64,000 nucleotides of DNA from Hormiphora californensis (Eukaryota > Ctenophora > Tentaculata > Cydippida > Pleurobrachiidae): NCBI GenBank assembly GCA_020137815.1, contig CM035351.1, positions 8,502,600 through 8,566,599 of the forward strand, read 5' to 3'. Below, in pieces: positions 24,629 to 36,950 of the stretch. Made by a program: the position numbers and the translations under genes. How positions within the stretch are numbered: the stretch's first letter is position 1; every line of letters starts with the position of its first letter. The notes below the pieces were generated by a model. It saw only the letters and a program-made list of their open reading frames with translations, did no database searches and had not been told where the DNA came from.

Positions 24629-27388
24629 TCACCAGTTTCGCTCATCAAAGAAGTCCACCTGTTTAGGCTCGAAGTTCGTCCGGAATTCCTGGTCGAAGAG
24701 AGACAGGTCTTGGCCATCTCGGAACACACCCTGAAACAGTGCTTTAGTTAGAGAATGGGTATTTCACTAGTTCAACAGCGGGGGTTCTCAAGCCCTCATT
24801 CACAACGGCCACGGTATTATCGACTCTTCCCATCTCTAGACCCTCATTTCTAGGCGAAATAGGAGGAGAGGGCTACTAGCTAAACTCTCCCATAAGGGAC
24901 AAGTTGTTTGCTCCACACATCTTCATATTGATATACTAAAAAAGCCGTTACCTTTGGCATGAAACCAAGAAGTTTGGTAGCGTGCTCCTGAAGAAGCTTC
25001 TGTCTCTCTTCCTCAATGATCTTCTGCCTATTTCGCTGTCTCTCATTCTCCTCATCTATCTCTCTCATCTCATTGGCCTTCTCAGCCTCGAACTGCTTTC
25101 TTCGATCGTCAATAAGCGCCTCCACTGCTCGTCTGTGCTCTAACTGTTTCATTCTTCGTTTCTGAGCATTCATCTGTTCGATCTTGTCATCACTTGCAAA
25201 CTTGGCCAGCATCTGGGAAGAGGTTGGTATTGGTACACGGAGAATTACAATGTGTGAAAAATTTTAATTCAGGGTCACCGATTCAAATAAAAACACCGCT
25301 AATTTCGTCAAAATGAATGTTACCTCCTGTCTGAAGTTCTCGTCTTCCTGCCTCTCTGCCTGTTGTTTTGCCGCCTTGATATGCAGCTGCTGTCGCTCCA
25401 CCTCTTGCAGCTCCAGGCGAGTTCTAATTCGCTTTTCCTGCTCCGCCTGCAACATGTGTTTTGGTTTGAGTTTGTGTCTACACAGGGACGTTGCTAGTGG
25501 AAACAACGAAAATAGTGTCTACGTGCAATTGCTGAAATGGTCCACTTTTTATATATCGACCGCGCCGCGCGTGACTTACCAGTTCGCGAAGTCGGTTTCT
25601 CTCCTCCTCTTCTTCCCAAGCAAGCTCGTCTCTGATCCTAAAAAGGCAGAGTGTGTGTAAGAGGCCATTACTTGAATGACGTCAGTAGATGAGAAAGTGG
25701 TAACTTGAACAAGGGCAAGGGTGTCGGTAACTTTGGGAGTTGGGACGGTCTGAATTTTAACTTACTGCTGAAGCTCTGCTGCATTTTCATTTTGTTGGGC
25801 AAGTCGGCTGGCAAGTTGGTTCCTAACTTGATCCTTCCTCTGTTCCTCCTCCTTTCGCAGTGCCATCCTGTCCGATTCTCTGGTTTGCTGCTGTTCCGCA
25901 AACTCAAGGATTCGCCTGTTCTCCTCGGCCATCTGGAGCTGCTCACTTTCCTTCCACATTGTGCGAGCCTTCTTGAACTCTTCGATGTAGGCACGCGTCT
26001 AGTGAAGGGGAGGAAGTGGTGAAATAACAACTCGATACGTTGGGGCAACCCAACTAATTTATACCTTTTCAATCGTGTGATAATAACAAAACTAAGTCAC
26101 AAAAGGAAAAAAACCTCACGGATTACCTGTTGTTGTTTTTTAAGTCTATCCTCAGCCTCCCTCAGATCTTCATCATAGATCTTCCTCACTATTTCATCAA
26201 TCAGGAGCTTCTCTTTCAGGAATTCCTCGTATGCAGCTCGTTTCGCGTCCTCTTGCTCTGTCAACTGATACTCAAGCTGCTGTTGATACATCTTGCTCGA
26301 TTCCCATCTAGCGGAGGAGGGGGGTCAGTTAGGGGTAGGGCGTTTAGTTTGGTATCGAAGACACCTCACACTCTGGGCGACCTTCGCGCGCGCTGGCAAG
26401 GGGTAATTTCGTAACCAAGCGTTTAGTTGGGGTGTTAGGGGTAGATCATGTAGGTGGGTGGGGTAGATCATGTAGGGGTAATGATGTGAGAAAGAGTTTA
26501 TTCAAAAGACACATAAAGGTAGCTTACTTGAGTTTCTCTGACTCGAGTTCCAGTTCTTGGGCTCTGTTCCACTCGTCTTGCAGGGTCTTGGCTAGCTGCT
26601 CTTCGTAGTACTGATAACAGGGAGATTGTACACGTCATAGTTTGATACCCGTACGATCAATTATAACAGTCTAGAACAATCTATTATATTCCCCCAGCCG
26701 GGAGGGCTTTGGGGGACATCCCCGCCTTCCCCGGTGGTACAAGGGAGGAGGTGTTACAATGCCGTGAGAATCTAAGTGGCAACTACCTTTTCTTCTTGCC
26801 TCCTTGCCTCCTTTTCAGCAAGTTGTGCAGCACGCTCCTTATTCATGTATCCTGCCCGCAGTTTTGCTTCCAGCTCCCTAATCTCATAACTCGTCTCACG
26901 GATCTGCTGTCGGAGTTTGCTGTCCTGCATGTCCTGTGCTCGTAGCCGGGCCATCTCCTGAGTCAGACTCTCCTCCTGCTTGATCTGTTCCTCCCTCGTC
27001 TCCTTGTCTTGCTTGGACTGAAACAGAAGGGGTGTAATGAGACTGGCACAAAATGAATGGTACGATATACTGATAGATTACTGCTAGTAATTACTAGTAA
27101 CTACTAATATTAGTAACAACTAATGTACACACTACACATTGTATAACTATGTGCCCTCACCTGCTCAAGTGCCTTATCCATTTCAATCTCCTGCGCTTCA
27201 CGCTGCAATTTTCGTAGTAAAATCTTGTTCTGCACATTGTCCTCTGCCATAATGTTTGCAGTTATTCGTGCCTCTGTCTTCAGCATATTCTTGTTGTCCT
27301 CTACGAACTCCTCCCTACGTCGGTTCTCTGCCCTCAATTTCTCCTGTTGAGCGTGACTCCACTTGGAGCGGCGTAACATAGCGGACAT
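24629..27388 (-). CDS. MNS1 coiled-coil axonemal protein, 9 exons
   Basis: Minus-strand exons 27161-27388, 26787-27017, 26528-26610, 26127-26307, 25766-25998, 25580-25637, 25324-25446, 24952-25212 and 24629-24730 join in frame to 499 residues (human MNS1 is about 495). The whole protein is Glu/Arg/Lys/Gln-rich coiled coil. Blocks typical of MNS1 appear in order: AYMNKERAAQ-like GYMNKERAAQLAEK, LLIDEIVRKIYDED, MLAKFASDDKIEQMNAQKRR, MKQLEHRRAVEALID, and KLLQEHATKLLGFMPKGVFR near the end. MNS1 lies inside the microtubule doublets of motile cilia and sperm flagella and is needed for their assembly. The start at 27388 opens exon 1; an upstream in-frame extension is possible but unsupported. The gene converges with PGAM5. 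Confidence 0.93.
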
Positions 27389-28401
27389 TCTGGCTACTGA
27401 TACTGAGTAGAGGTTATTTGATGAATCACTGGCGAAATATGTGTTGTGCAATGATAATTTCATACCCACGGTAATAACCCATAGTTACAGTCGCGGGGGT
27501 CGCGCCAGGTGTCTATGTCACCAAAGTTACAGTCAGACCAAGATTTACCGGCCCCAGATTTGTTATCCTTTTTTCGATACCTCCCACTTCCGATCCCATC
27601 CCAATCGTGTCATGTGTCGGTTGATCATAGCCACGCGTATCACATAACACACATCGCACAATAGCATGTTATTGTTAGTAAGCAGATCACGCATCACAGC
27701 ACGATATGTGACCCACTTCCAATCTACAACTCACAGCTTCTGCGTTATACTGTTATAGGAAACCCTGTCAACCATTCTCATCTCTCCCTACACCATGGAT
27801 GAGGGAGAGAGGAGAGTGGGTGACAGGGTGATAGGAGATATGATAGGATACAAGGGTAGCGAGGGTATAAAGGGTGAATATTGGACCCTTGCTAATCATC
27901 TCACATCTACAACAACAACTGTCTACTACTAAATCTGTTGACCATGTCCTCATTCGACAACTATCCTCCACGAGCTCTACCTTCTAGCCCAACAAACCCA
28001 TACACCCTGCTATCAGAAGCTCTCTCCCACTCCATTTTACCAGAACTCCTCTCCTACTCCCTACCAGAAACCACCCCCCTTCCTGGTACCACAGCAGCAG
28101 CAGCATTCCTCTCTGGCCGCACGGAGGCGAGTTAGATCAGCGGAACCCTACCTCTCTCCTTCATACCTTTCTCGACACCATCATCAAGTCCCCACTGTCC
28201 TACCGCTGCTATATTATCCTTCCTACACCGCCATCCCAGGACCCTATACTGCTGCCCCGTACAACAGCCCTCCATCATGGACAACTACCGACCCTGTCCA
28301 CAACCTACACCACTGCCAGACCCTAATCTACCTTCCTGTCACACTTCTGGACACCCCGGCCACCTACATTCGGGGACACAAACCAACTCCCTGACTGTCA
28401 G
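27389..28401. other. Region between MNS1 and the EF-hand gene
   Basis: Upstream region of MNS1 on the minus strand. On the plus strand a frame without stops runs from about 27939 to 28390. It is rich in Pro, Thr, Tyr and Ser and ends at a TGA in the same frame as the EF-hand exon that follows. It has no clear start or acceptor, so I do not call it a gene, but it may be upstream coding sequence of that gene. Confidence 0.4.
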
Positions 28402-29820
28402 AAACCCCCCAATTCCAACAATCCAAAGATGAACTTATTAGCAAAGATGAAATGGCCAACTTTATCCTTGAAACAGGTAACAAAATCTGAAATTCCCTAA
28501 AACTATCTGTTTCCATGCCTAGTTTGAAGTTCCCTAAAACTATCCCATCTCTCGCGACGAAATAAACACTTTTGTTCTCGGTTCCAAATTCACATCACCC
28601 GAAACGAACCCTCTCCGTGTCTTGTTCAGACTCTCTTCAGTCTTGCACGAACAATACAACCCTCTCCCTATCTCTCTCACTTTCCTTTTCACGACATCTC
28701 TCTTGTCTCTCGTTCTCTTTCTTTTTGACTCTTTCTGGTAGAAAGTTTCACGTAGAAGACGCCTCCCTTTCTACTCTCTTTCATTATGCTCCATGCAACA
28801 CCCACATTGATATAGTTTGTTTTGTTTGTCCTTTTCCTGTTTAGATTGCCACAGATGTGTGAATCCAATACCCAATCGATGGATGGTCGGTCACTTGAAA
28901 GACCTCCAGACATCATCCTCTGTTTGGCAACGACACTTCTTTATCACACACACCTTGCTTGACTACTATTCCGTGATGGCGGAGGTCACATCACAGATCA
29001 AAATAAACCCAGCGTGTTGCTTCCACAAATGCTGGATCCGCCATGCCACTGCTACCGGGGGGGGGGGGGTTCAGGATAAATGGTTCGGACGTATATGCCA
29101 CTTAAGGGGGTGGGTGTTTTTTCAAAATTGCCACTTAGTGTTTTTCGCTAAATGGTCATTTTTTGGCCAAATTTGGTCAATTTTCGGCCAAATTTGGTCA
29201 ATTTTCGCTAAAAATTGAGATTGTTCGAGGTGGACCTGAAAAATTTTCAATTTTCAAAATTTCAATTTCAATTTTCTCGCGCGAAAAATTTTTCCTGGAA
29301 ATTTTTTGGTTTTGTTCCCAGAAAACAGCCTAAATTTTGCCATTTTTTGGGCAAAAAAGCTAGTTTTTCGGTAAATTTTGGGGGTTTAGGGGTCTATTTG
29401 GGGTTTGACCACTAAAAAAACTGATTAAGTGGTCAATTTTAGGGGGTGGGGGGGTCCTTTTGGATTTTGACCACTTAAGTAATTTTTAGGCATATACGTC
29501 CGACCCCCCCCCCCCCGCTGCTACTACATTCTTCTCTCCCTTTTCTCTCCCATTCCCATCATGATTACTTCCGCCCTCACTACTGCCACCTCCCCTAGTA
29601 CCTTCCGTGTTACATCTCCCCTGCCTCCTCAGTCCCCTAGTACCAACTACCTTCACACCTCCCCTCCCTTCTCACAGGTCGTGCGGTAACTCTCCGGGGT
29701 GCAAGTGAAATTGATGAAGTAGTGTCCGAGATTTTCAAGTTGGAAGATTCAAACGAGGACGGATTTGTGGACAAGAGCGAGTTTAGTGGACCTAAGAAGG
29801 ACAAACACGAGGAGTTGTAA
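28402..29820 (+). CDS. C-terminal exons of an ER-lumen EF-hand protein (FKBP7/14-like tail), partial
   Basis: Two exons join in frame: 28402-28476 (ending ISKDEMANFILETG) and 29678-29820 (RAVTLRGASEIDEV, then an EF-hand). The second EF loop is canonical (DSNEDGFVDKSE: Asp 1, Asn 3, Asp 5, Gly 6, Glu 12). The first loop is degenerate before ISKDE. The protein ends KHEEL, a KDEL-type ER retrieval signal. The arrangement, a degenerate SKDE hand, a spacer, a canonical hand and an ER signal, is like the C-terminus of FKBP7 and FKBP14. No peptidyl-prolyl isomerase exons can be found upstream, so the 5' part is unresolved and the protein may be a different EF-hand ER protein. The intervening intron holds a transposon (29056-29517). 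Confidence 0.55.
29056..29517. mobile_element. Fold-back element with poly-G/poly-C ends
   Basis: 462 bases starting with a G tract and TTCGGACGTATATGCC and ending with GGCATATACGTCCGA and a C tract. The 7-base repeat CTGCTAC flanks it on both sides (29049-29055, 29518-29524), a likely target-site duplication. Both inner flanks carry CCACTTAA. The core has repeated GGCCAAATTTGGTCAATTTT. Its G/C-tract ends recall the element at 16904-17458. Confidence 0.75.
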
Positions 29821-31633
29821 AGAGAGTAGAATTAGAATAAAACCAGATGGGTGTGATATTGTATTATTTGAATGATGGTTACCCGCCCAACGAGGTAGAT
29901 CTGTAGAAAGATACAACAGAGTTGTGGGTAGAAAGTGGGTAGAAACTAGAAACTAGAAAGTGGGTAGAAACTAGAAAGCGGGTAGAAAGTGGCAGTATTT
30001 TTCAGGATATATAGACAGTCGAATCAATGAGAAGTGTAGCGTTGTTACCAACAATATTAGAAGTAGTTATTATTACTATATTCTTTACATTGAAACAGAC
30101 ACTGCAGTTTCACTGTGCAGAGTTTCTGAGTGTGTCTAATTGTCAGCGAGAGTGTGTGTCTGAGAGCAGCTGCGGGAGTTTGACTTTTATCTAATTTACT
30201 TTTTGTACTTTTATACATCATGTAAATTGAATTGTTACACTGATATGAAGATAACTTGTCGTATATGAGTATTCCAATTATGTTGGGAGCCACTTCTAGA
30301 AAAGTGCTTAGTGCACCAACTCCAATAAAAAAGTTAATTAATTCGGCAAAACTGGGTGAATAATGTGAGAGTTCCGGACTGCTTTCCTACTACTGCGGGA
30401 TAGTGAAACAAGCAAGGTTGTCTGCATAACTCGATTATAAATTACTGGATTTTCAAGCTGCAACTGAAGCCTGGTGACGTGGAAGCGACTACGTGACCGG
30501 GAACTCCGCTTAGCATTACTTGCTGTAACGCGCGGACAATTATTTGATAGGGAATCGCGCACGACAGTTCCTGCGCACGCGGCCCAAGATTTTACACGTT
30601 GCGCCTGTCACATCAACGAATCCACTGACTTCAATCCAGCTTGTGAGCTTGGATGAATCATGAGCAGATTTGGTAGCCTAGTAGCCGGCCCCTGGGATAT
30701 TCATTAAGATGATACTCTGTTCTTCGTAGGACATATTGCGAGGCACAGTGAACTGCGTAGGCATCCATTGGTGACATGGGCACCTGTGTGACCTGTCTCA
30801 GTCTGGTACGGCACCAGTGATGCCTCCAGACCCCATTTGATTATACAGACCTACATTGCACTCAGATCGGGAAGGTGCCGCCAGGCGGCGTGTGTATGTA
30901 AATTGTGACTGCGTGTGTCGGTAGGCGGTAAATGTTAACCAGATCTGAGAGAATTGAGCTGAGAAGTATTTAAATGGAGCATCGGTCATTGTCCATTGAC
31001 ATTCTACACACACTCTCTGTCTCTGTGTCTTTCTCTGGACTCTGTCTCAATCTCTCTGTCTCAGTGTCTCAGGCCAGGTCTCTACCTTTCTCTCTGTCTC
31101 TGTCTCTAGCTCTCTTGTTCAAACCCGCGGAGAGGGAGGGTCGAACTATTATATGATCAACTAGACAAACAAACACAATGACATCATTGCAATGAAATCA
31201 AATCAATGCATTGATTTCACTTTCAGCGGCATCACGCGCCGACTGAGTCATGGTTGACGCATCGCGCGTTCCAACATAGACATGACAGAACCTCGTGAAA
31301 ACAGTGCATTCACATCTCAGAAAATAAAAGTCAGCTGTCTGTCTGTACTTTGTCTGTCTGTCTGTCTGAATGTATATTTCGCTGTTCCGGTGAATAAAAT
31401 GTAACATTTTAGTTCAGCAGGTTGTACCGACAGAACAGTCTGGTAATGCAATTTGTGTACATGTCCGTGATAAAAAGTGAGTAGACAGAATTGAAGAGTC
31501 TAAAATTAACAACTATTGAAAACAATAACATATGCTACAAAAACAATGTAACCTTTATGAAAATTGAAAACAAACAATCTTTACCTACCGGCCGCATGTT
31601 ACACACTCACACAAATGAACACTCAAAATCTTG
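29821..31633. other. Intergenic, no gene seen
   Basis: Contains short tandem GTAGAAACTAGAAAG units (about 29930-29990), CT-rich DNA (31010-31115) and a (CTGT)n-like patch near 31335-31370. No splice-supported coding frame on either strand. Confidence 0.5.
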
Positions 31634-31639
31634 TTTATT
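31634..31639 (-). terminator. Polyadenylation signal of the TMEM272-like gene
   Basis: TTTATT on this strand reads AATAAA on the minus strand, about 70 bases beyond the stop codon. Confidence 0.5.
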
Positions 31640-31708
31640 TACACGCGGTACACACACATACTAAATAACCATGATCAAAGTCTGTTTCCGCTCATTAACG
31701 GTTCATTT

Positions 31709-34517
31709 TTAGTCAGAAGCGGCACCAAAGCACACCATACACATACAAAGAAGGATTCCAAGTAGACACATAGCTCCGAGGATTATGTAGGCTGAGGTGA
31801 TGCACCAAAAGGCCAGGAGATATGCTGTTTTGTCACAGAAGAACTCACTAGCAGTGTCATCTGAAAGGAGAGGAGGTGTAAATACAGACTTACTAAAACC
31901 AGTTTATAGGAGCTTCTTGGTTTGTTATAAAGGAGTAGGGGAGGTTGGCTGGTTGCCAAGGGGAGCTGGAATTCAATAGTGATTCACTATCCTGCTTGGT
32001 TTACAGGTCCTATATACTGCATGGAGAGAGCCATCATGGCCGGTTGGCTAATTATGTAATGGGACAATGCTACAGAATGTGTTTTAGAATGGAGTGATTG
32101 ATATGATACATCCATTATACATTTCAGGCCCAGGAAGAGAAAGAGAAATGAAAAGTGTTATCACACTAAAGATAAGATAGACAGATCACCACTGTGCGTG
32201 GTGCAGCAGGGGTTGGACAGGAGAGCAAATGCCGGAAGTTCTTTATAAAAAGGGACTGCTGGATGTTCACATTGTTCTTTCTACTCACTGCCCGAGTTCG
32301 AAACTGTACTGAGAGAAAAAAGGACAAAGAAATAATGCGGGAATAATGCATAAATGTGGAGAATGTGACGCACCCCGTCAGTCAAATCACGAGAACTATG
32401 ATAAATATTTCATAGTAAACAATAGAATTGCAAATCCTATATTCCAATTTCCAAACCAACTGCTATCATTTCAGTGTGTTTATAACTGCCCCACTACATT
32501 GACCACATATTCACCACATTACTTACCGTACACAACTTCACCGTGAGCTTGGTAGACCCAGACGTTACCACAGATAAACCAGGCGAAGTTGAAGAGGTTT
32601 AGGAGACTCTGAATGTGTGTCAACAGGGCACATTTACCTGGGGGTAATCAGGTGTTAAACAGGGTGAGACTTGGTGCTGCCCTTAGCACCCACTTAGTTT
32701 ACTGACAATAAGTTGTATACTGTTTCATGTCTGCCTTTAGAGCGATGCAGCGTTATCTCCTTAGACAACATTCTGAGAAACTAAGCAGCCCCTTCTCTCC
32801 TCGGAAAAAGTTGCAGCCCCTTCTATCGATTCCTTCCTATACTACTAAAATTCGCCCCTCTCTACTATCTCTCTACATTAGCATGGAAGCATGCATGACA
32901 TACTAATGTACTTTTGAAGAGTAGCATGTGTCGAGATTAAAAGTTGTTCTCACAAAGACATTTTAATTGCCCACTTATGATAGGACTAGACTTTGTAGAT
33001 TCTAGGAGAGAGACTGCTATAATTTTATCTGGGAGTTAAAAAGGAGAGTTTTGATAAAATATTGAAGGAAGTCTGTTTGATATCTCCTACCGATGCTACT
33101 GACAACATACATTCTGTAAAACTATTATATACACGTACCCCCACGTACACAGCATTGAAGCATGTGGACAGCAATTATACAATAGCCAAGCAAGTGCCCT
33201 TTCTAACATCTCTCCCTCCCGAACACTGCACAAGGAAGGGGCCAAGTTTTATAAGGTTTTAACCGAACATACACACATGTACACAAACACACACACACAA
33301 ACAATACGGTGGTTGAATGCTTTACTCACTCTCTCCGTTATCGTCGCTACACATGCAAGACAAGACCTGCATGACAATAGCCGCTACTCCCGATGCCCCA
33401 CTGACGATTAGATAGAGGGGGATTTTGGAGTTGATGGCACAATCATCCTTCTTGTTGACTCCATAGTAGAGCTGGACCACAGGGATGGCTAGGAGCACTG
33501 CAGCAAGGGCTATACACGCAATACCTTGGGAGAGAGAAGGGGTGTTAGAGGGATAATCTGTGAGAGGTATAATTCTGATATCAATTAAAAGTTTTAACCT
33601 CAAGTCTCAGAAACTACGTACATCTATCACTCCTACTATTGTTTGTTTGTCTGTCCTAACACGCTAATTTATTTTGACGGAACTGAGTGGGAAAGTCTAC
33701 ATATTTTCTTACATGTACTTCTCCTTTAGCTGAGTATCTATAGTGAATAGTCCTTGTGAGAAGAGAGTGGAAAACATAGTGCACGTACTGCAATTGAAGG
33801 GAGGGCCAGGGAGTGGGAGAATTGAATGAGTGAGAGAGAGATTCGATTATTACAAGGTGACTCATGCCAAGTGGTTGCTAACACAGCCAGCAGAAAATGT
33901 GTCTAAAATGTTGGCCGCTGGGAGACATGAGACATTTGAGACAAGATCTCCATTCACATGAGCTAACACGTGTATATATTTTCAAAATGAGATCTGGCAC
34001 ATGATATAATTCGTGGGAACTACAAATTACCTCCAATAGCTGCACTGAGGATGGTTGCAACAGATTTGAAGAATTGGAACCCGGTGCCGTGTTCTCGTTT
34101 CGCTTCTTTTATCCTTCCATAGAGAGAATCGTACGTCGGGGGAGCCGCTCCCTCAATCGTCTGAGAAGCGAAATCAGGGTTACCCCGCATTTTCAACATG
34201 GATCCTGAGGCACTCTGTAACAAACATTTTGGATGGGGCGTTGTTGTACTTCCGTGTCAGCTATTCTAGAAATGTATTTCTTCTAGAAAAGAGAGGATGA
34301 TCTCACTGACACAAGGAAGAGAATTGTAACCCAAACCATGCACTGTGCAGTGAGTGACTTAATGATATCCTTAGAAAATAAGATACATACTTACAGCAAG
34401 AGAGACACTCTCAGCAGTGTTGGCAGTGGCATTGTATCGTGGGGGGTCATGGTCTGAGACTACCTGAGTTTCATTGTAACTCGGCAGTTTCTCGTCAGTG
34501 ATATTTTCAGTAGACAT
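31709..34517 (-). CDS. TMEM272-like four-pass membrane protein, 5 exons
   Basis: Minus-strand exons 34395-34517, 34031-34214, 33330-33524, 32527-32637 and 31709-31860 join in frame to 254 residues. The N-terminal cytosolic part ends with PPTYDSLYGRIKEAKREH, a PPxY-like juxtamembrane motif seen in this family. Four hydrophobic segments follow: GIACIALAAVLLAIPVVQLY, IPLYLIVSGASGVAAIVMQV, LLNLFNFAWFICGNVWVY, and LLAFWCITSAYIILGAMCLL. The motifs IPLYLIV and FAWFICGNVWVY are characteristic. Function of the family is not established. The donor of exon 3 is GA|GTGAGT; reading through it would give a false stop after ESE. Confidence 0.75.
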
Positions 34518-35000
34518 CTTGCTAGGAAGGAAGGAAAGTTAGTTAGGGGTGTTATGTTATGAGAATAACAACAATAATACCAGGCACCATGGTAGTTGAA
34601 CAATAATACACCAGTAGTCATGGCGACTCTAGTAACATCGTTCATCAAGAGAAGAAGTGTAGAGTGTAGAGTAATATGTAATAATATGTAATATGTATCA
34701 GATCATATATAGTATATATTGGGGTCTACTGGCACACAGGATTAATCAAGAATTATTGCATAATTTTTTCATAACACGCTGTTTCCCCGCTCTTCTACAA
34801 TCTACATTCGTCAACAGGATCACGATATCAAGGCTTGGCTATAATGTAATATGAGATACATACGATGTAGCTGTACTTCTCACATGGCTAACTCAGTATA
34901 ACCTATCAGTTTCTAACCTCCATCACTCATTACATCAACCACCAAGTTCCACATCGCCGATGGCATTCATCCGGGGCTGTGTAACGCCAAATTTTAACGG

Positions 35001-35254
35001 GGATGATCCAAGAGCGCACCCCATCCAAAAGAGACCAAATCTAGAGCACACAACATCCAGAAGAGACGACTCCAAGAGCGGTATCTTTTGGATGGGGAGC
35101 TCTCTTGGAGTGGTCTCTTCTGGAAGCAGTGTGCTCTTGGATTTGGTCTCTTTTGGATAGCGTGCGCTCTTGGATCATCCAAGAGTGCACCCCATCAAAA
35201 AGAGACCAACTCCAAGTTGACGTGGAGCAGTCTTGGATGTGGTGCGCTCTTGAA
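35001..35254. repeat. Fold-back repeat with CCAAGAGCGCACC motifs
   Basis: A hairpin of about 180 bases (35001-35180) built from alternating CCAAGAGCRCACC and AAAAGAGACCAA motifs and their complements, followed by a further half copy to 35254. Probably a fold-back transposon remnant; no coding. Confidence 0.75.
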
Positions 35255-35858
35255 GTTTGAACTTTATTATGGTTCACTACCAGGGGAAACAAATCAGATG
35301 CAAGTCGGTTTAGTAGTTCGTTGCAGCCGGTTTTTCCAAAGACTTAGTTCCAAAATAAAGGATATCCCCTAGGCCCTGATTGCGGGTGCGCTGCCCCCGT
35401 TCGCGTTGGGGCTATGCCCCTAATCCCTGCCATAGGGGTGTCACCACCCTGACCCGGAGCATAGAACGGCTCGTGACCAGAGTTCGCGAGTCACCCCTGT
35501 GGCCTGTCCAAACGCCAAAGTCATGACTCATGAATCGCCAGTCCCGATAATTGTAACGTGTCTGCAAAAACGAGAAATCAGAAACCAAAATAAAAAGAAA
35601 AGTGAAAACACAACTCGAGCTCGGGCAGATTCAGACAAAAAAGCTTTAGCGAGATTTGGAACGCGCGAGCATAAACAAAGACACGCTGCTTTTTTACGCG
35701 CACACTCTTGTTATTTATCTTGCACTTGATTCGTTCTAAAAAAATCGGCCAGCGCGATCGTTAAAATGATTTTAATAAAATCTGGGTTTGGAGTGTCAGC
35801 ACCCACACAGTCGTGTTCCATTTTTTCCGAGTTTGGAGTGTCAGCACTCACGGTTCTG

Positions 35859-35918
35859 TAGGGTTAGGGCTAAAGTAGGGTTAGGGTTAGGGCTGGAGTT
35901 TGGGTTGGGGTTAGGGCT
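35859..35918. repeat. Short interstitial TTAGGG-like tract
   Basis: Degenerate GGGTTAGGGTTAGGG units. TTAGGG is the usual animal telomere repeat. The tract is too short and degenerate to mark a chromosome end and abuts LINE sequence. Confidence 0.6.
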
Positions 35919-36129
35919 TGACATTTCCCATCAGCGGGTGGATACTGATACAACGAGACTAGAAGAGGTGCACAGTACATGCAACTACAAAGCAACAGAG
36001 AGAGCTTTCAGTGTAGCCGCTCCAAAAATGTGGAACCGCCTTCCTGAGCAGATTCGCAACTCAGAAACACTGTCTTCTTTCAAGAAATCTTTGAAGACCT
36101 GTTTGTTTAGGATGGCCTACGACTGCTGA
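35917..36129 (+). pseudogene. LINE ORF2 C-terminal fragment
   Basis: Open frame ending at 36129 with the tail signature RAFSVAAPKMWNRLPEQIR and LSSFKKSLKTCLF, the usual C-terminus of CR1/Rex-type LINE reverse transcriptase proteins. The catalytic domain is absent, so this is a strongly 5'-truncated insertion. It differs in sequence from the tail of the LINE at 6-8 kb, so a second family is represented. Confidence 0.8.
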
Positions 36130-36179
36130 TTTCCCCTGACCCTTCTCCTTTCCCTTTGAACCTGCTGCTGCATCACTGA

Positions 36180-36950
36180 CCTGTTGCTTCCTCCCTAACC
36201 TGCAGCCTGCTGCTTCCACCCTAAGGCCTAACCTGGTACATCCTCCTTAACCTGGTACATCCTCATTAACCTGCACTGCTGCTCCCTCCTGAAACCTGCT
36301 GCTCCCTCCTCAACCTGCACTGCTACTCCCTCCTTAACCTGCTGCTCCCTCCCTAACCTGCTGCTCCCTCCCTAACCTGCTGCTCCCTCCTTAACCTGCA
36401 CTGCTGCTCCCTCCTGAAACCTGCTAATTCCTCCTTAACCTGCTGCTCCCTCCTTAACCTGCACTGCTGCTCCCTCCTTAACCTGCACTGCTGCTTCCTC
36501 CCTAACCTGCTGCTCCCTCCTTAACCTGCTGCTCCCTCCCTAACCTGCTGCTCCCTCCTCAACCTGCTGCTCCCTCCTTAACCTGCTACATCCTCCTTAA
36601 CCTGCTACATCCTCCTTAACCTGCACTCCTGCTCCCTCCTGAAACCTCCTGCTCCCTCCTTAACCTGCTGCTCCCTCCTTAACCTGCACTGCTGCTCCCT
36701 CCTTAACCTGCACTGCTGCTCCCTCCTGAAACCTGCTACATCCTCCTCAACCTGCTGCTCCCTCCTTAACCTGCTACATCCTCCTTAACCTGCTACATCC
36801 TCCTTAACCTGCACTCCTGCTCCCTCCTGAAACCTCCTGCTCCCTCCTTAACCTGCTGCTCCCTCCTTAACCTGCACTGCTGCTCCCTCCTTAACCTGCA
36901 CTGCTGCTTCCTCCCTAACCTGCTGCTCCCTCCTTAACCTGCTACATTTC
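36180..36950. repeat. CTGCTGCTCCCTCCTTAAC minisatellite
   Basis: About 770 bases of 19-24 base units, alternating CTGCTGCTCCCTCCTTAAC with CTGCACTGCTGCTCCCTCC and CTACATCCTCCTTAAC variants. It begins just after the LINE fragment's stop codon and may be an expanded part of that LINE's 3' UTR. Confidence 0.95.

Noticed and set aside
32289-32308. Possible 20-base micro-exon in the TMEM272-like gene
   Set aside because: It has AG and GTGAGT borders, but exons 4 and 5 already join in phase and including it breaks the last exon's frame.
35499-35729. 76-codon frame upstream of the LINE fragment
   Set aside because: No similarity to LINE ORF1 or endonuclease that I can see, and no splice support.
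36180-36950. CRISPR-like regular array
   Set aside because: Units are contiguous, variable and without unique spacers; this is a eukaryotic minisatellite.
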